This document shows positions 27,020 through 36,419 of a stretch of DNA of 64,000 bases, in pieces (position 1 is the stretch's first letter; every line of letters starts with the position of its first letter). The notes under the pieces were generated by a model. That model made no database searches, was not told where the DNA came from, and saw nothing but the letters and a program-made list of their open reading frames with translations. Source of the stretch: Aggregatibacter kilianii (GTDB lineage Bacteria; Pseudomonadota; Gammaproteobacteria; Enterobacterales; Pasteurellaceae); the NCBI RefSeq assembly GCF_003129965.1, contig NZ_NRCJ01000008.1, positions 83,557 through 147,556 on the forward strand, given 5' to 3'. The translations under genes were made by a program, and so were the position numbers.

Positions 27020-30000
27020 TAAAGTTATCTGGAATACAACGCTAAATCGTTTAATTGTTGTTTCCGAATTAACGAAATCAAAAGGGAAATCCTCTTCTTC
27101 CTCGGATAAACGCATCAAATTATCGTCAGATAAATCAGGATTAATCAATTTAAGTGCCTATGGAACCGCGATGGTGACCATTGGGTTTGTGGCTTCGTTT
27201 GTGGCTAGTGATGTGAGTGCTTATGCTGTACATGGAACAGATGATGTTTATCGGACAGGTGTTGCTATTGGCGGTGCAGATACTAATGCTACCACCAAAG
27301 CTTATGCTCCGGGTGGTCAGTCTGTTGCAGTAGGTCCAAATGCAAATGCAAATGGATCTCAATCTGTGGCTATCGGAAATGATGTTTTTGCCACCGGACG
27401 TGGAGCAATTGCAATTGGTGGTGATGATTTAACTGGGATTGGAAGTACTCTGGGATTCACCCCGCCAAGACTGGCTTGGTATCCTAAGCCAACGGCAAGT
27501 AATTTTGGTTCTATTTCAATCGGTTCGCAATCCTCTTCAACCGGTAAGTTGTCATCTGTTCTTGGCTCAGCGTCCAGAGCCACTGCCGACGGGGCAACTG
27601 CTGTCGGTTCAGGATCTAATGCAACAGGTATTGCTTCATCTATACTTGGCTTTAATTCCAATGCGAGTGGAGATAATTCTACAACTGTGGGTTCCTTTGC
27701 TTCGGCAGGCGGATTAAATGCGACGGCAATTGGGCATAAAAGTAATGCTTCAGGTGTAAATGCAACAGCCATTGGTCTTCAAGCAAGAGCTTCCGGTACC
27801 AGTTCCTTTGCTTTTGGTATAGACAGTAATGCTAACAGTACTGACGCTATGTCATTTGGTTCTTATTCTAACGCAACGGCTAATCAGGCAGTGGCTATTG
27901 GTTACGCAGCCAATGGGTTAGGAGATAATGCGGTTGCGTTGGGAAGTAATTCTAAAGCGACTAAAGAATATACAACAGCCATTGGCATGAATGCGAATGC
28001 GACAGCGATGAGTGCTACAGCTATTGGTAATGGGGCGAATGCTACAGGGACAAATTCATTTGCGTTGGGTCTATATGCAAATGCTTCTGCTGAAAGAGCA
28101 ATTGCGATTGGTGATAGCGCCAAAGCAGCAGGGATTCAGGGCATTGCAACCGGCTATAATGCAAATGCTTCGGGAAGTTATTCTTTCGCAATGGGAAATA
28201 GCGCTAATGCAACAGACAATAATGCGATTGCTTTAGGTAGCCTTACTAATGCGTTGGGCAAATATACCGTAGCAATTGGTAATAACGCCAATGCCTCCAC
28301 AGAAAATGCCGTTTCTATCGGTTCAGGTTCTAAAGCCCAGGGGCAAAGTGCAACAGCATTGGGGAATGACGCAACAGCAAGCGCAGCAAGCTCTTTAGCT
28401 TTGGGACACAAAGCCAATGCTACGCTTGCAAACTCCGTGGCATTGGGCAACGGCGCCAATACCGTTGCTGCTGTGAACTCAGGAAGTTTAAGTTACACAA
28501 ACTCAAATGGTGCTGCTTCAACAATCAGCTTCGCCGGCGCTACATCCGGTGGGGTCGTTTCCGTAGGTAATGCTTCTACAACCCGACAAATTAAATATGT
28601 TTCAGCCGGACAAATTTCTGCAAGTTCAACGGACGCCGTAAACGGTAGTCAATTATTTGCCGTTCAAACCATGGCACAACAAGGTATTACTGCCGCCAGC
28701 ACCGCACAATCTACGGCTGTGGTTGCCAATAATACGGCTAACGCCGCATCTACCGCAGCGAGTAGAGCACAATCTACCGCAACGGTTGCAAACAATACGG
28801 CAAATGCCGCCAGTACCACCGCAACAAATGCCCAGACTCTAGCTACTCAAGCCAGAGATACGGCTAATTTGGCAAACGCTACTGCCAACTCGGCACAAAA
28901 CGTAGCAAATGATGCAAGAACCATTGCAACTGACGCAAAAACAGCTGCGTCCGAAGCAAAAAATGACGCGGCCAACGCTTCAACGGCAGCGAGTACGGCA
29001 TTAACCACAGCCACTACGGCTTCTACCGCAGCAAGCACGGCATTATCCACCGCGACTATTGCAAACAGCACGGCAAATGCAGCTAACGCAACTGCAAGCA
29101 CGGCAAATGCCACTGCAAGTCGCGCCAGTACCGCCGCAAGTAGTGCTTCTACCGCTGCGAGCACAGCGCAATCCACAGCAACAGTTGCAAATACTACAGC
29201 AAATGACGCGAAAACAACGGCGAATGATGCCTCTACAGCTGCAGCTAATGCCGTTTCCGTGGCAAATACAGCAAATACAACCGCAAGTAGCGCTTCAACT
29301 GCTGCAAGTCGAGCCGAAACAACAGCAAATCAAGCAAATACAACAGCGGTAGCAGCTTCAACTGCGGCAAGTGAGGCAAAAGATACGGCAACTTCTGCCT
29401 CAACGGCAGCAAATGAAGCAAAAGATACGGCAAATACCGCATCTACCGCAGCCAGCACAGCGCAACAAACAGCAACCGTAGCCAATAGCACAGCAAGTAC
29501 GGCATTGTCTTTAGCGCAAACTAAAGCAGATGCTAACCGTACTTATACCTTTAGTACTCAAAATGAAGGGGCTACAGCATCGACAGCGGATACTTGGACG
29601 TTAGGTGCTAATGATTCCCTTGTCTTTGCGGCGACTTCGGATCTTGACGTCACCACAGATGGCAATGGAAAAATTACTTACGGCTTGTCTTCAACAGCGA
29701 AACAATCCATTTCGGCTGCTTCATCTGCAGCTTCTACTGTCAATGAGAATTTAGGAAAAATTGAAACGGCAGCAAGTAGTGCGGTAAGTGCGGCGAGTTC
29801 TGCCAGCGGATCCGCCATAGCCGCAAGCTCTTCGGCAAGTAAAGCGGATTCCTCTGCTTCTGCTGCATCAACCTCAGCGACTTCGGCAGCGACATCGGCA
29901 ACACAAGCATCAAGCTCTGCGTCTGCAGCAGGATCTTCAGCTACAGAAGCAAGCAGTTCAGCAAGTAAGGCAGATAGTTCTGCGACCCAAGCGAGCACCT

Positions 30001-33000
30001 CGGCAAGTAAAGCGGATTCTTCGGCAAGTCAGGCATCAAGCTCAGCCTCGGCAGCCGGATCTTCAGCAGATAAAGCAGCTTCTTCAGCAACTGAAGCAAG
30101 CAGTTCGGCAAGTAAGGCTGATAGTTCGGCAACTAAGGCATCAAGCTCGGCAGCTAATGCGAGCACATCAGCTTCTGAAGCCTCAACTTCAGCGAGTAAC
30201 GCAAGTTCATCAGCAACTGCCGCTGGTAGTTCTGCGACAGAAGCGAGTAGCTCAGCAAGTAACGCAAGTTCTTCTGCATCTGCCGCGTCAAGCTCGGCAG
30301 CTAATGCGAGCACATCAGCCTCTGAAGCCTCAACTTCGGCAAGTAATGCAAGTAGCTCCGCAACGGCAGCTTCAGGTTCAGCCAGCGCGGCAAGTACCTC
30401 AGCAAGTCAAGCAGATAGCTCAGCTTCTGCGGCGTCAACCTCAGCGACTTCGGCAGCGACATCGGCAACACAAGCATCAAGCTCTGCGTCTGCAGCAGGA
30501 TCTTCAGCTACAGAAGCAAGCAGTTCAGCAAGTAAGGCTGATAGTTCGGCAACGAAGGCAGAAAACGCTGCCACAGCAGCGAGTACATCCGCAGAATCTT
30601 CAGCATCATCCGCCACAGTGGCAAGTACCGCTGCATCTAATGCGTTAAGTTCAGCAAATGCCGCTTCAACATCAGAAAGCAAAGCAGCGTCTTCTGCGAC
30701 AGAAGCTAATTCATCTGCAACCAAAGCGGCAGATTCTGCAACATCTGCGGCAAGCTCTGCGTCTAATGCGAGCACATCAGCCTCTGCAGCGTCAACTTCG
30801 GCAAGTAATGCGAGTACATCCGCAGAATCTTCAGCGTCATCTGCCACAGTGGCAAGTACCGCTGCATCTAATGCGTTAAGTTCAGCAAATGCCGCTTCAA
30901 CATCAGAAAGCAAAGCAGCGTCTTCAGCGACAGAAGCTAATTCATCCGCAACGAAAGCGGCAGATTCTGCAACATCTGCAGCAAGCTCTGCATCTAATGC
31001 GAGTACGTCAGCCTCAGCAGCATCAACTTCGGCGACAAATGCAAGTAGCTCCGCTTCAGCGGCATCAAGTTCTGCATCAAGTGCATCTACGTCAGCAACT
31101 AATGCCAGCACATCAGCTTCTGAAGCTTCAACTTCAGCAAGTAACGCAAGCAGTTCTGCAACAGCAGCTTCTGGTTCAGCGAGCGCGGCAAGCACTTCAG
31201 CAGATAAAGCAGCATCTTCAGCAACAGAAGCAAGTAGTTCAGCAAGTAAGGCTGATAGTTCGGCAACGAAGGCAGAAAACGCTGCCACAGCAGCAAGCAC
31301 ATCTGCAGAATCTTCAGCGTCATCTGCCACAGTGGCAAGTACCGCTGCATCTAATGCCTTAAGTTCAGCAAGTGCTGCTTCAACGTCAGAAAGCAAAGCA
31401 GCATCTTCTGCGACAGAAGCTAATTCATCTGCAACCAAAGCGGCAGATTCTGCAACATCTGCAGCAAGCTCTGCATCTAATGCGAGTACGTCAGCCTCTG
31501 CAGCGTCAACTTCGGCAAGCAATGCAAGTAGCTCCGCAACGACAGCTTCAGGTTCAGCCAGCGCGGCAAGTACCTCAGCAAGTAAAGCAGATAGCTCAGC
31601 TTCTGTGGCGTCAACCTCAGCGACTTCGGCAGCGACATCGGCAACACAAGCATCAAGCTCTGCGTCTGCAGCAGGATCTTCAGCTACAGAAGCAAGCAGT
31701 TCAGCAAGTAAGGCTGATAGCTCGGCAACAAAAGCGGAAAGCTCTGCCACAGCAGCGAGTACATCCGCAGAATCTTCAGCATCATCCGCCACAGTGGCAA
31801 GTACCGCTGCATCTAATGCGTTAAGTTCAGCAAATGCCGCTTCAACATCTGAAAGCAAAGCAGCGTCTTCTGCGACAGAAGCTAATTCATCTGCAACCAA
31901 AGCGGCAGATTCTGCAACATCTGCAGCAAGCTCTGCATCTAATGCGAGTACGTCAGCCTCTGCAGCGTCAACTTCAGCGAGTAACGCAAGTTCATCAGCA
32001 ACTGCTGCTGGTAGTTCTGCGACAGAAGCAAGCACGTCAGCAAGCAAGGCAGATAGCTCGGCAACAAAAGCGGAAAGCTCTGCCACAGCAGCGAGTACAT
32101 CCGCAGAATCTTCAGCGTCATCCGCCACAGTGGCAAGTACCGCTGCATCTAATGCGTTAAGTTCAGCAAGCGCCGCTTCAACATCAGAAAGCAAAGCAGC
32201 ATCTTCTGCGACAGAAGCTAATTCATCCGCAACGAAAGCGGCAGATTCTGCAACATCTGCGGCAAGCTCTGCGTCTAATGCGAGTACATCAGCCTCTGCA
32301 GCGTCAACTTCGGCAAGCAATGCAAGTAGCTCCGCAACGACAGCTTCAGGTTCAGCCAGCGCGGCAAGTACCTCAGCAAGTAAAGCAGATTCCTCAGCTT
32401 CTGCTGCATCAACCTCAGCGACTTCGGCAGCGACTTCGGCAACACAAGCATCAAGCTCTGCGTCTGCAGCAGGATCTTCAGCGGATAAAGCTGATTCCTC
32501 TGCAAGTGCTGCAAGTACGTCGGCAGTATCTTCGGCTTCTTCTGCAAGCGTAGCTTCCAGTTCGGCTACAGCAGCCGATAGCTCTGCTACAAAAGCGGAT
32601 TCTTCAGCCGGTGCAGCAAGCACATCTGCTACTGCTTCTGCGTCATCTGCGACAGTAGCAAATAATGCCGCTTCAAGCGCATTAAGTTCAGCAAATGCTG
32701 CTTCAACTTCCGAAACTAATGCAGCATCTTCGGCTACAAGGGCAAGCACTTCAGCGTCAGCTGCGTCAAGCTCAGCCTCTGCAGCAGATTCGTCAGCAAA
32801 TAGATCGGATTCCTCTGCGAGTGCGGCAAGCACCTCCGCAGTATCTTCAGCTTCTTCTGCAACGGCAGCATCAACCTCAGCAAGTCATGCAAACAGCTCG
32901 GCTGTGGCGGCAGATAGTTCTGCAACACAGGCGTCAAGTTCAGCCTCTGCAGCAGATTCGTCAGCCAATAGAGCGGATTCCTCTGCAAGTGCGGCAAGTA

Positions 33001-34211
33001 CTTCAGCAGTTTCTTCCGCCTCCTCTGCGACAGCTGCGTCAACTTCAGCAAGTAACGCAAACAGCTCGGCTGTGGCGGCAGATAGTTCTGCAACACAGGC
33101 GTCAAGTTCAGCCTCTGCAGCAGATTCGTCAGCCAATAGAGCGGATTCCTCTGCAAGTGCGGCAAGTACTTCAGCAGTTTCTTCCGCGTCTTCAGCAACA
33201 GCGGCATCAACTTCTGCAAGTCATGCCGACAGCTCGGCGGTTGCAGCATCAAGCTCCGCTTCAAGCTCACACCAATGGGCGGTGCTTTCTGAAAATGCAG
33301 CACTTGAAGCGGCCGATTTCTCTGCCGATGCAAGTACGTCAGCATCAAGCGCTTCAAGCTCGGCGACAAATGCCAGTACGTCGGCTACAGCGGCTTCCAG
33401 TTCGGCAAGTGCGGCAGATAGTTCCGCTTCAACGGCTTCAACATCGGCAAGTAATGCGAGCAGTTCAGCTTCTGCCGCGTCAAGTTCAGCAAACCGTGCG
33501 GACAGTTCGGCAACGGCGGCAAGTAGCTCGGCAAGTTCTGCCAATAGTTCTGCCGTTTCAGCATCAAGCTCCGCTTCTGCGGCAGAAAGTTCGGCAATAA
33601 GAACGGAAGATATGCTGAATAATTCCGGTATCTTGAATCAAGCTAACGGCACGAATGCGACGAAATACGGTAAAGATTCTGCCGCTGACGGTGAAAATAG
33701 TTCAGCCTTTGGTAATAAAGCAAAAGCCACTGGCAAAGGTGCGACGGCAGTTGGTCAAAATGCCACGGCAACAGCGGAAAATTCCGTTGCGCTGGGCAAT
33801 GACTCTGTGGCGGATCGCGCCAATACGGTTTCTGTGGGCAGCGAAGGCAGAGAACGTGTGATTACCAATGTGGGTAGAGCAGAGAAGGATACTGACGCGA
33901 CCAACTTAGGTCAGGTCAAAGATATAGTTTCTGCATCGGAATCCCGTTTGAATAACAAGATCGACAGATCGAACCGTAAATTACGCGCCGGTATTGCGGG
34001 AGCAACAGCGATCGCCAATATCCCGCAAGTCACTCAACCGGGTGCAAACCTACTCGGATTGGGCGTGGGGAATTACCACGGACAAAGTGCGGTTGCGGTG
34101 GGTTACTCAAAAGCCAGCGATAACAATAAAGTGATCCTGAAAATGAGTGCGGCGGCAACCACACAAGGGGATTACAATGTCGGCGCCGGTATCGGTTATC
34201 AGTGGAAATAG
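27006..34211 (+). CDS. Ser/Ala-rich trimeric autotransporter adhesin, 2401 residues
   Basis: Annotated from a TTG at 27006, because the canonical ATG at 26993 is out of frame after the 13-bp duplication. It begins with ESPR MNKVFKVIWNTTLNRLIVVS and a signal peptide ending near residue 72. YadA-head repeats (ATAIGNGANATG type) cover about residues 85-500, then a neck (SSTDAVNGSQLFAV). A Thr/Ala/Asn-rich stalk follows (about 560-840), then roughly 1,250 residues of heptads (S/T)SAxxAx (about 920-2200). A second short head and neck precede the YadA anchor, which ends VGAGIGYQWK. Both core positions of the heptads are alanine. Large near-identical blocks recur between 30.57 and 32.31 kb. Followed by a terminator and a DUF2827 gene. 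Surface adhesion is expected; whether the TTG is used is not known. Confidence 0.9.
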   Translation: MNKVFKVIWNTTLNRLIVVSELTKSKGKSSSSSDKRIKLSSDKSGLINLSAYGTAMVTIGFVASFVASDVSAYAVHGTDDVYRTGVAIGGADTNATTKAYAPGGQSVAVGPNANANGSQSVAIGNDVFATGRGAIAIGGDDLTGIGSTLGFTPPRLAWYPKPTASNFGSISIGSQSSSTGKLSSVLGSASRATADGATAVGSGSNATGIASSILGFNSNASGDNSTTVGSFASAGGLNATAIGHKSNASGVNATAIGLQARASGTSSFAFGIDSNANSTDAMSFGSYSNATANQAVAIGYAANGLGDNAVALGSNSKATKEYTTAIGMNANATAMSATAIGNGANATGTNSFALGLYANASAERAIAIGDSAKAAGIQGIATGYNANASGSYSFAMGNSANATDNNAIALGSLTNALGKYTVAIGNNANASTENAVSIGSGSKAQGQSATALGNDATASAASSLALGHKANATLANSVALGNGANTVAAVNSGSLSYTNSNGAASTISFAGATSGGVVSVGNASTTRQIKYVSAGQISASSTDAVNGSQLFAVQTMAQQGITAASTAQSTAVVANNTANAASTAASRAQSTATVANNTANAASTTATNAQTLATQARDTANLANATANSAQNVANDARTIATDAKTAASEAKNDAANASTAASTALTTATTASTAASTALSTATIANSTANAANATASTANATASRASTAASSASTAASTAQSTATVANTTANDAKTTANDASTAAANAVSVANTANTTASSASTAASRAETTANQANTTAVAASTAASEAKDTATSASTAANEAKDTANTASTAASTAQQTATVANSTASTALSLAQTKADANRTYTFSTQNEGATASTADTWTLGANDSLVFAATSDLDVTTDGNGKITYGLSSTAKQSISAASSAASTVNENLGKIETAASSAVSAASSASGSAIAASSSASKADSSASAASTSATSAATSATQASSSASAAGSSATEASSSASKADSSATQASTSASKADSSASQASSSASAAGSSADKAASSATEASSSASKADSSATKASSSAANASTSASEASTSASNASSSATAAGSSATEASSSASNASSSASAASSSAANASTSASEASTSASNASSSATAASGSASAASTSASQADSSASAASTSATSAATSATQASSSASAAGSSATEASSSASKADSSATKAENAATAASTSAESSASSATVASTAASNALSSANAASTSESKAASSATEANSSATKAADSATSAASSASNASTSASAASTSASNASTSAESSASSATVASTAASNALSSANAASTSESKAASSATEANSSATKAADSATSAASSASNASTSASAASTSATNASSSASAASSSASSASTSATNASTSASEASTSASNASSSATAASGSASAASTSADKAASSATEASSSASKADSSATKAENAATAASTSAESSASSATVASTAASNALSSASAASTSESKAASSATEANSSATKAADSATSAASSASNASTSASAASTSASNASSSATTASGSASAASTSASKADSSASVASTSATSAATSATQASSSASAAGSSATEASSSASKADSSATKAESSATAASTSAESSASSATVASTAASNALSSANAASTSESKAASSATEANSSATKAADSATSAASSASNASTSASAASTSASNASSSATAAGSSATEASTSASKADSSATKAESSATAASTSAESSASSATVASTAASNALSSASAASTSESKAASSATEANSSATKAADSATSAASSASNASTSASAASTSASNASSSATTASGSASAASTSASKADSSASAASTSATSAATSATQASSSASAAGSSADKADSSASAASTSAVSSASSASVASSSATAADSSATKADSSAGAASTSATASASSATVANNAASSALSSANAASTSETNAASSATRASTSASAASSSASAADSSANRSDSSASAASTSAVSSASSATAASTSASHANSSAVAADSSATQASSSASAADSSANRADSSASAASTSAVSSASSATAASTSASNANSSAVAADSSATQASSSASAADSSANRADSSASAASTSAVSSASSATAASTSASHADSSAVAASSSASSSHQWAVLSENAALEAADFSADASTSASSASSSATNASTSATAASSSASAADSSASTASTSASNASSSASAASSSANRADSSATAASSSASSANSSAVSASSSASAAESSAIRTEDMLNNSGILNQANGTNATKYGKDSAADGENSSAFGNKAKATGKGATAVGQNATATAENSVALGNDSVADRANTVSVGSEGRERVITNVGRAEKDTDATNLGQVKDIVSASESRLNNKIDRSNRKLRAGIAGATAIANIPQVTQPGANLLGLGVGNYHGQSAVAVGYSKASDNNKVILKMSAAATTQGDYNVGAGIGYQWK
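30570..32310 (+). repeat. Five near-identical stalk repeat blocks in the Ser-rich adhesin
   Basis: Blocks of roughly 220 bp encoding AASTSAESSASSATVASTAA and NALSSA(N/S)AASTSESKAA, followed by EANSSATKAADSATSAASSA, start near 30570, 30803, 31285, 31750 and 32085. They differ by only a few bases and are separated by related heptad units. They are direct repeats prone to recombination and would make stalk length variable. Boundaries are approximate. Confidence 0.8.
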
Positions 34212-34229
34212 TTTTAACGCTTAAACATC

Positions 34230-34262
34230 ATCTCACCTGCTTTGGCAGGTGAGATTTTTTTA
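34230..34262 (+). terminator. Terminator of the Ser-rich adhesin gene
   Basis: A perfect 11-bp stem ATCTCACCTGC (34230-34240) with a 4-nt loop, followed by a T7 run. Some read-through could reach the DUF2827 gene, whose ATG is only about 27 bp downstream of the T-run. Confidence 0.9.
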
Positions 34263-34288
34263 TCAAAGTATTTTTTTCGGAGATGTGT

Positions 34289-35431
34289 ATGTCGCGTAAA
34301 TATAAAATCGGTATCACCTGCAATTTTGAATCGACCGTGCCCGATATTTGGGCGAACGGCGTGAATCAAAATGTCGTTTTTCTTTATCGATTGTTTGAGG
34401 CTTCTTCTATTGTAGAGGACGTCGTGCTGGTATCTTGGGGGCCTGAGAAAAAATCTACGCCGCCGAGCGGGTTTATGATGGACGATGAAGCCTTAAAATG
34501 CGCTTATGTGGAAGATGTGATTGATGAGCTGGATGTGCTAATTGAGGGCACTTTGGTGATTGAACCGCAATATATGCGTCGCATGCATGATCATGGCGGG
34601 AAAATCGTTTGCTATAAGATGGGCAACGATTATGTCATGGATATGGAATATTTTCTGTTTGATAAAAAAGGCGGACGCACATTTAATGGAACGCACTATG
34701 ATAGCAACTGGATCATCCCGCAAAATATGAATATGTGCGCGTCTTATTTTGCCATCATGCATCGTTGCAATTCTTATCAAGTGCCGGCGATTTGGGCACC
34801 GACCTTCTGCGACAAAGTGATTCGTCGCATTAAAACTGAACATAATATCGACTTCGGCTATAAACCGAATCAAGAAAAACAGTCCCGCCGAATGGCGTCT
34901 TTCGAGGCTAACATTAATGTGTTTAAAACCTGTTTTACGCCGATTTTAATTTGTGAACAGGCGTATCGTATGGCGCCGGAAAAAATCGGGCACGTTTATA
35001 TGTGTAATACTTACGATAAAAAAGATAATCCGACATTTTTCAACTTCATCGGGCGCACTGAGTTGGTAAAAGACAATGTGATGACGGTGGAAGGACGTTA
35101 TCAAATGCCGGATTTTCTCGCCCGTTATACGGACATTGTAGTCAGCCATCAATGGGAAAACGGGCTGAATTATGCCTACAATGACGCGCTGTACGGCGGT
35201 TATCCGTTTATTCATAATTCCAAATTATTGCCGAAAGGCGTCGGTTATTATTACGATCAGTTTGATGCGTTTGAAGGGGCGCGGGTGTTGTTGGACGTGA
35301 TCGAGAATCACGACAAACATCATGCGGACTATGTGAAGCGCGCCAATGAATATCTGGAATCACAGTCGCCCACCAATCCGGTAAATATTTATTGCTATGA
35401 GAAAGAGTTGAAGCGGTTGTTTGAGGAATAA
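34289..35431 (+). CDS. DUF2827 protein, putative glycosyltransferase
   Basis: About 380 residues from the ATG at 34289, which sits 6 bp after CGGAG; the ATG at 34283 overlaps that Shine-Dalgarno. The sequence (KIGITCNFE, WANGVNQNVVFLYRLFEASS, then WIIPQNMN, MASFEANINVFKTCFTPILI and DIVVSHQWENGLNYAYNDAL) matches the DUF2827 family as I recall it, whose members look like GT-B type glycosyltransferases. There is no signal peptide or membrane segment, so it should be cytoplasmic. The gene follows the Ser-rich adhesin after 77 bp and a terminator. The context suggests that it sugar-decorates the adhesin before export. Activity, sugar donor and target are inferred and not shown. Confidence 0.75.
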   Translation: MSRKYKIGITCNFESTVPDIWANGVNQNVVFLYRLFEASSIVEDVVLVSWGPEKKSTPPSGFMMDDEALKCAYVEDVIDELDVLIEGTLVIEPQYMRRMHDHGGKIVCYKMGNDYVMDMEYFLFDKKGGRTFNGTHYDSNWIIPQNMNMCASYFAIMHRCNSYQVPAIWAPTFCDKVIRRIKTEHNIDFGYKPNQEKQSRRMASFEANINVFKTCFTPILICEQAYRMAPEKIGHVYMCNTYDKKDNPTFFNFIGRTELVKDNVMTVEGRYQMPDFLARYTDIVVSHQWENGLNYAYNDALYGGYPFIHNSKLLPKGVGYYYDQFDAFEGARVLLDVIENHDKHHADYVKRANEYLESQSPTNPVNIYCYEKELKRLFEE

Positions 35432-35478
35432 AAAAGTGCGGTCGGTTTAAAAAACATTTTGAAAACCGACCGCACTTT
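35431..35478. terminator. Extended inverted uptake-signal terminator
   Basis: AAAGTGCGGTCGGTTT pairs with AAAACCGACCGCACTTT, giving a stem of about 16 bp directly after the DUF2827 stop. The arms extend the uptake signal by complementary bases. Confidence 0.8.
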
Positions 35479-35575
35479 AGTTTTCCTCGTGCGGTTTTTT
35501 GTTGTCGGAAGCAAGGCAACATAGACAGCTTGTGCTATAATTCTCTGCAAATTTTTACCGCACTTTAGGATCTCT

Positions 35576-36028
35576 ATGTCGCTCCAATTCAACATGATCG
35601 CCTTGCTTTTGGTGATTTTAATTTTATTAGGCGTCCTCAGCCACAACAGCTCCATCACCATTTCCGCCGCTGTGTTGCTTATCATGCAACAAACGCTACT
35701 CTCCAAATATATTCCCTTTCTTGATAAATACGGTGTCACCGTCGGCATCGTCATTTTAACCATCGGCGTATTAAGCCCGCTGGTTTCGGGCAAGGTTCAA
35801 TTGCCGCCGTTAAACACGCTTCTTAGCTGGAAAATGTTTCTGGCAGTCGCCGTCGGAATTCTGGTGGCATGGCTGGGCGGCAGGGGGATCCCTTTAATGG
35901 GGGAACATCCGATCTTGCTCACCGGGCTCATTATCGGCACGATTTTAGGCGTGGCTTTTCTTGGCGGCGTACCGGTAGGGCCTTTAATTGCGGCGGGGAT
36001 TTTATCGTTATTCTTAGGGAAATCGTAA
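35576..36028 (+). CDS. UPF0756 (DUF441, YeaL-like) membrane protein
   Basis: 150 residues with four to five hydrophobic helices ([68 protein letters not shown]). The [10 protein letters not shown] stretch and the GGRGIP loop are hallmarks of this small family. Function is unknown. It lies 1 bp upstream of a second small membrane protein and probably forms an operon with it and hrpA. Confidence 0.85.
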   Translation: MSLQFNMIALLLVILILLGVLSHNSSITISAAVLLIMQQTLLSKYIPFLDKYGVTVGIVILTIGVLSPLVSGKVQLPPLNTLLSWKMFLAVAVGILVAWLGGRGIPLMGEHPILLTGLIIGTILGVAFLGGVPVGPLIAAGILSLFLGKS

Positions 36029-36029
36029 T

Positions 36030-36419
36030 ATGAAAAACAAATGGTTATTGATCGCCGCTCTGAGCGGTTTTTTATGCGTGACCGTCGGGGCTTTTGCGGC
36101 GCACGGTTTAAGTCAAATTTTAGAACCGAAAGCCTTGGCTTGGATTGACACCGGCGTGAAATATCAAATGTTTCACACCCTTGCCATTATGGGCATTGGC
36201 ATCGTGCAAGTGTGCCGCGAATCATTACGCGCCGATAAAATCACCAATCTTGCCGCCGGCGCATGGACATTCGGCATTCTTCTCTTCAGCGGCAGCCTCT
36301 ATGCCCTTGCCCTCGGTGCCGGCAAATTTATGGTTTGGCTCACGCCTATCGGTGGCACGTTATTTTTAATCGGCTGGCTTTGCTTGGCTTACGGCAGTTT
36401 CAAAAGTAAATCGGTATGA
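36030..36419 (+). CDS. DUF423 (YgdD-like) membrane protein
   Basis: 129 residues and four predicted membrane helices. GAFAAHGLSQILEPKALAWI, GVKYQMFHTLAI and LTPIGGTLFLIGWLCLAYGS are the DUF423 family signature. Function is unknown. The start is 1 bp after the preceding stop, and its own stop overlaps the hrpA start by 4 bp, so the three genes are likely co-transcribed. Confidence 0.85.
   Translation: MKNKWLLIAALSGFLCVTVGAFAAHGLSQILEPKALAWIDTGVKYQMFHTLAIMGIGIVQVCRESLRADKITNLAAGAWTFGILLFSGSLYALALGAGKFMVWLTPIGGTLFLIGWLCLAYGSFKSKSV

Noticed and set aside
26870..27148. 92-residue minus-strand frame over the Ser-rich adhesin start
   Set aside because: It overlaps the ESPR-coding region on the opposite strand and is acidic low complexity; the plus-strand gene explains it.
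30407..32833. 808-residue antisense reading frame across the adhesin stalk
   Set aside because: It mirrors the Ser/Ala codons of the repeat (encoding Ala/Glu/Leu/Asp only), has no start signal, and its length follows from repeat composition.
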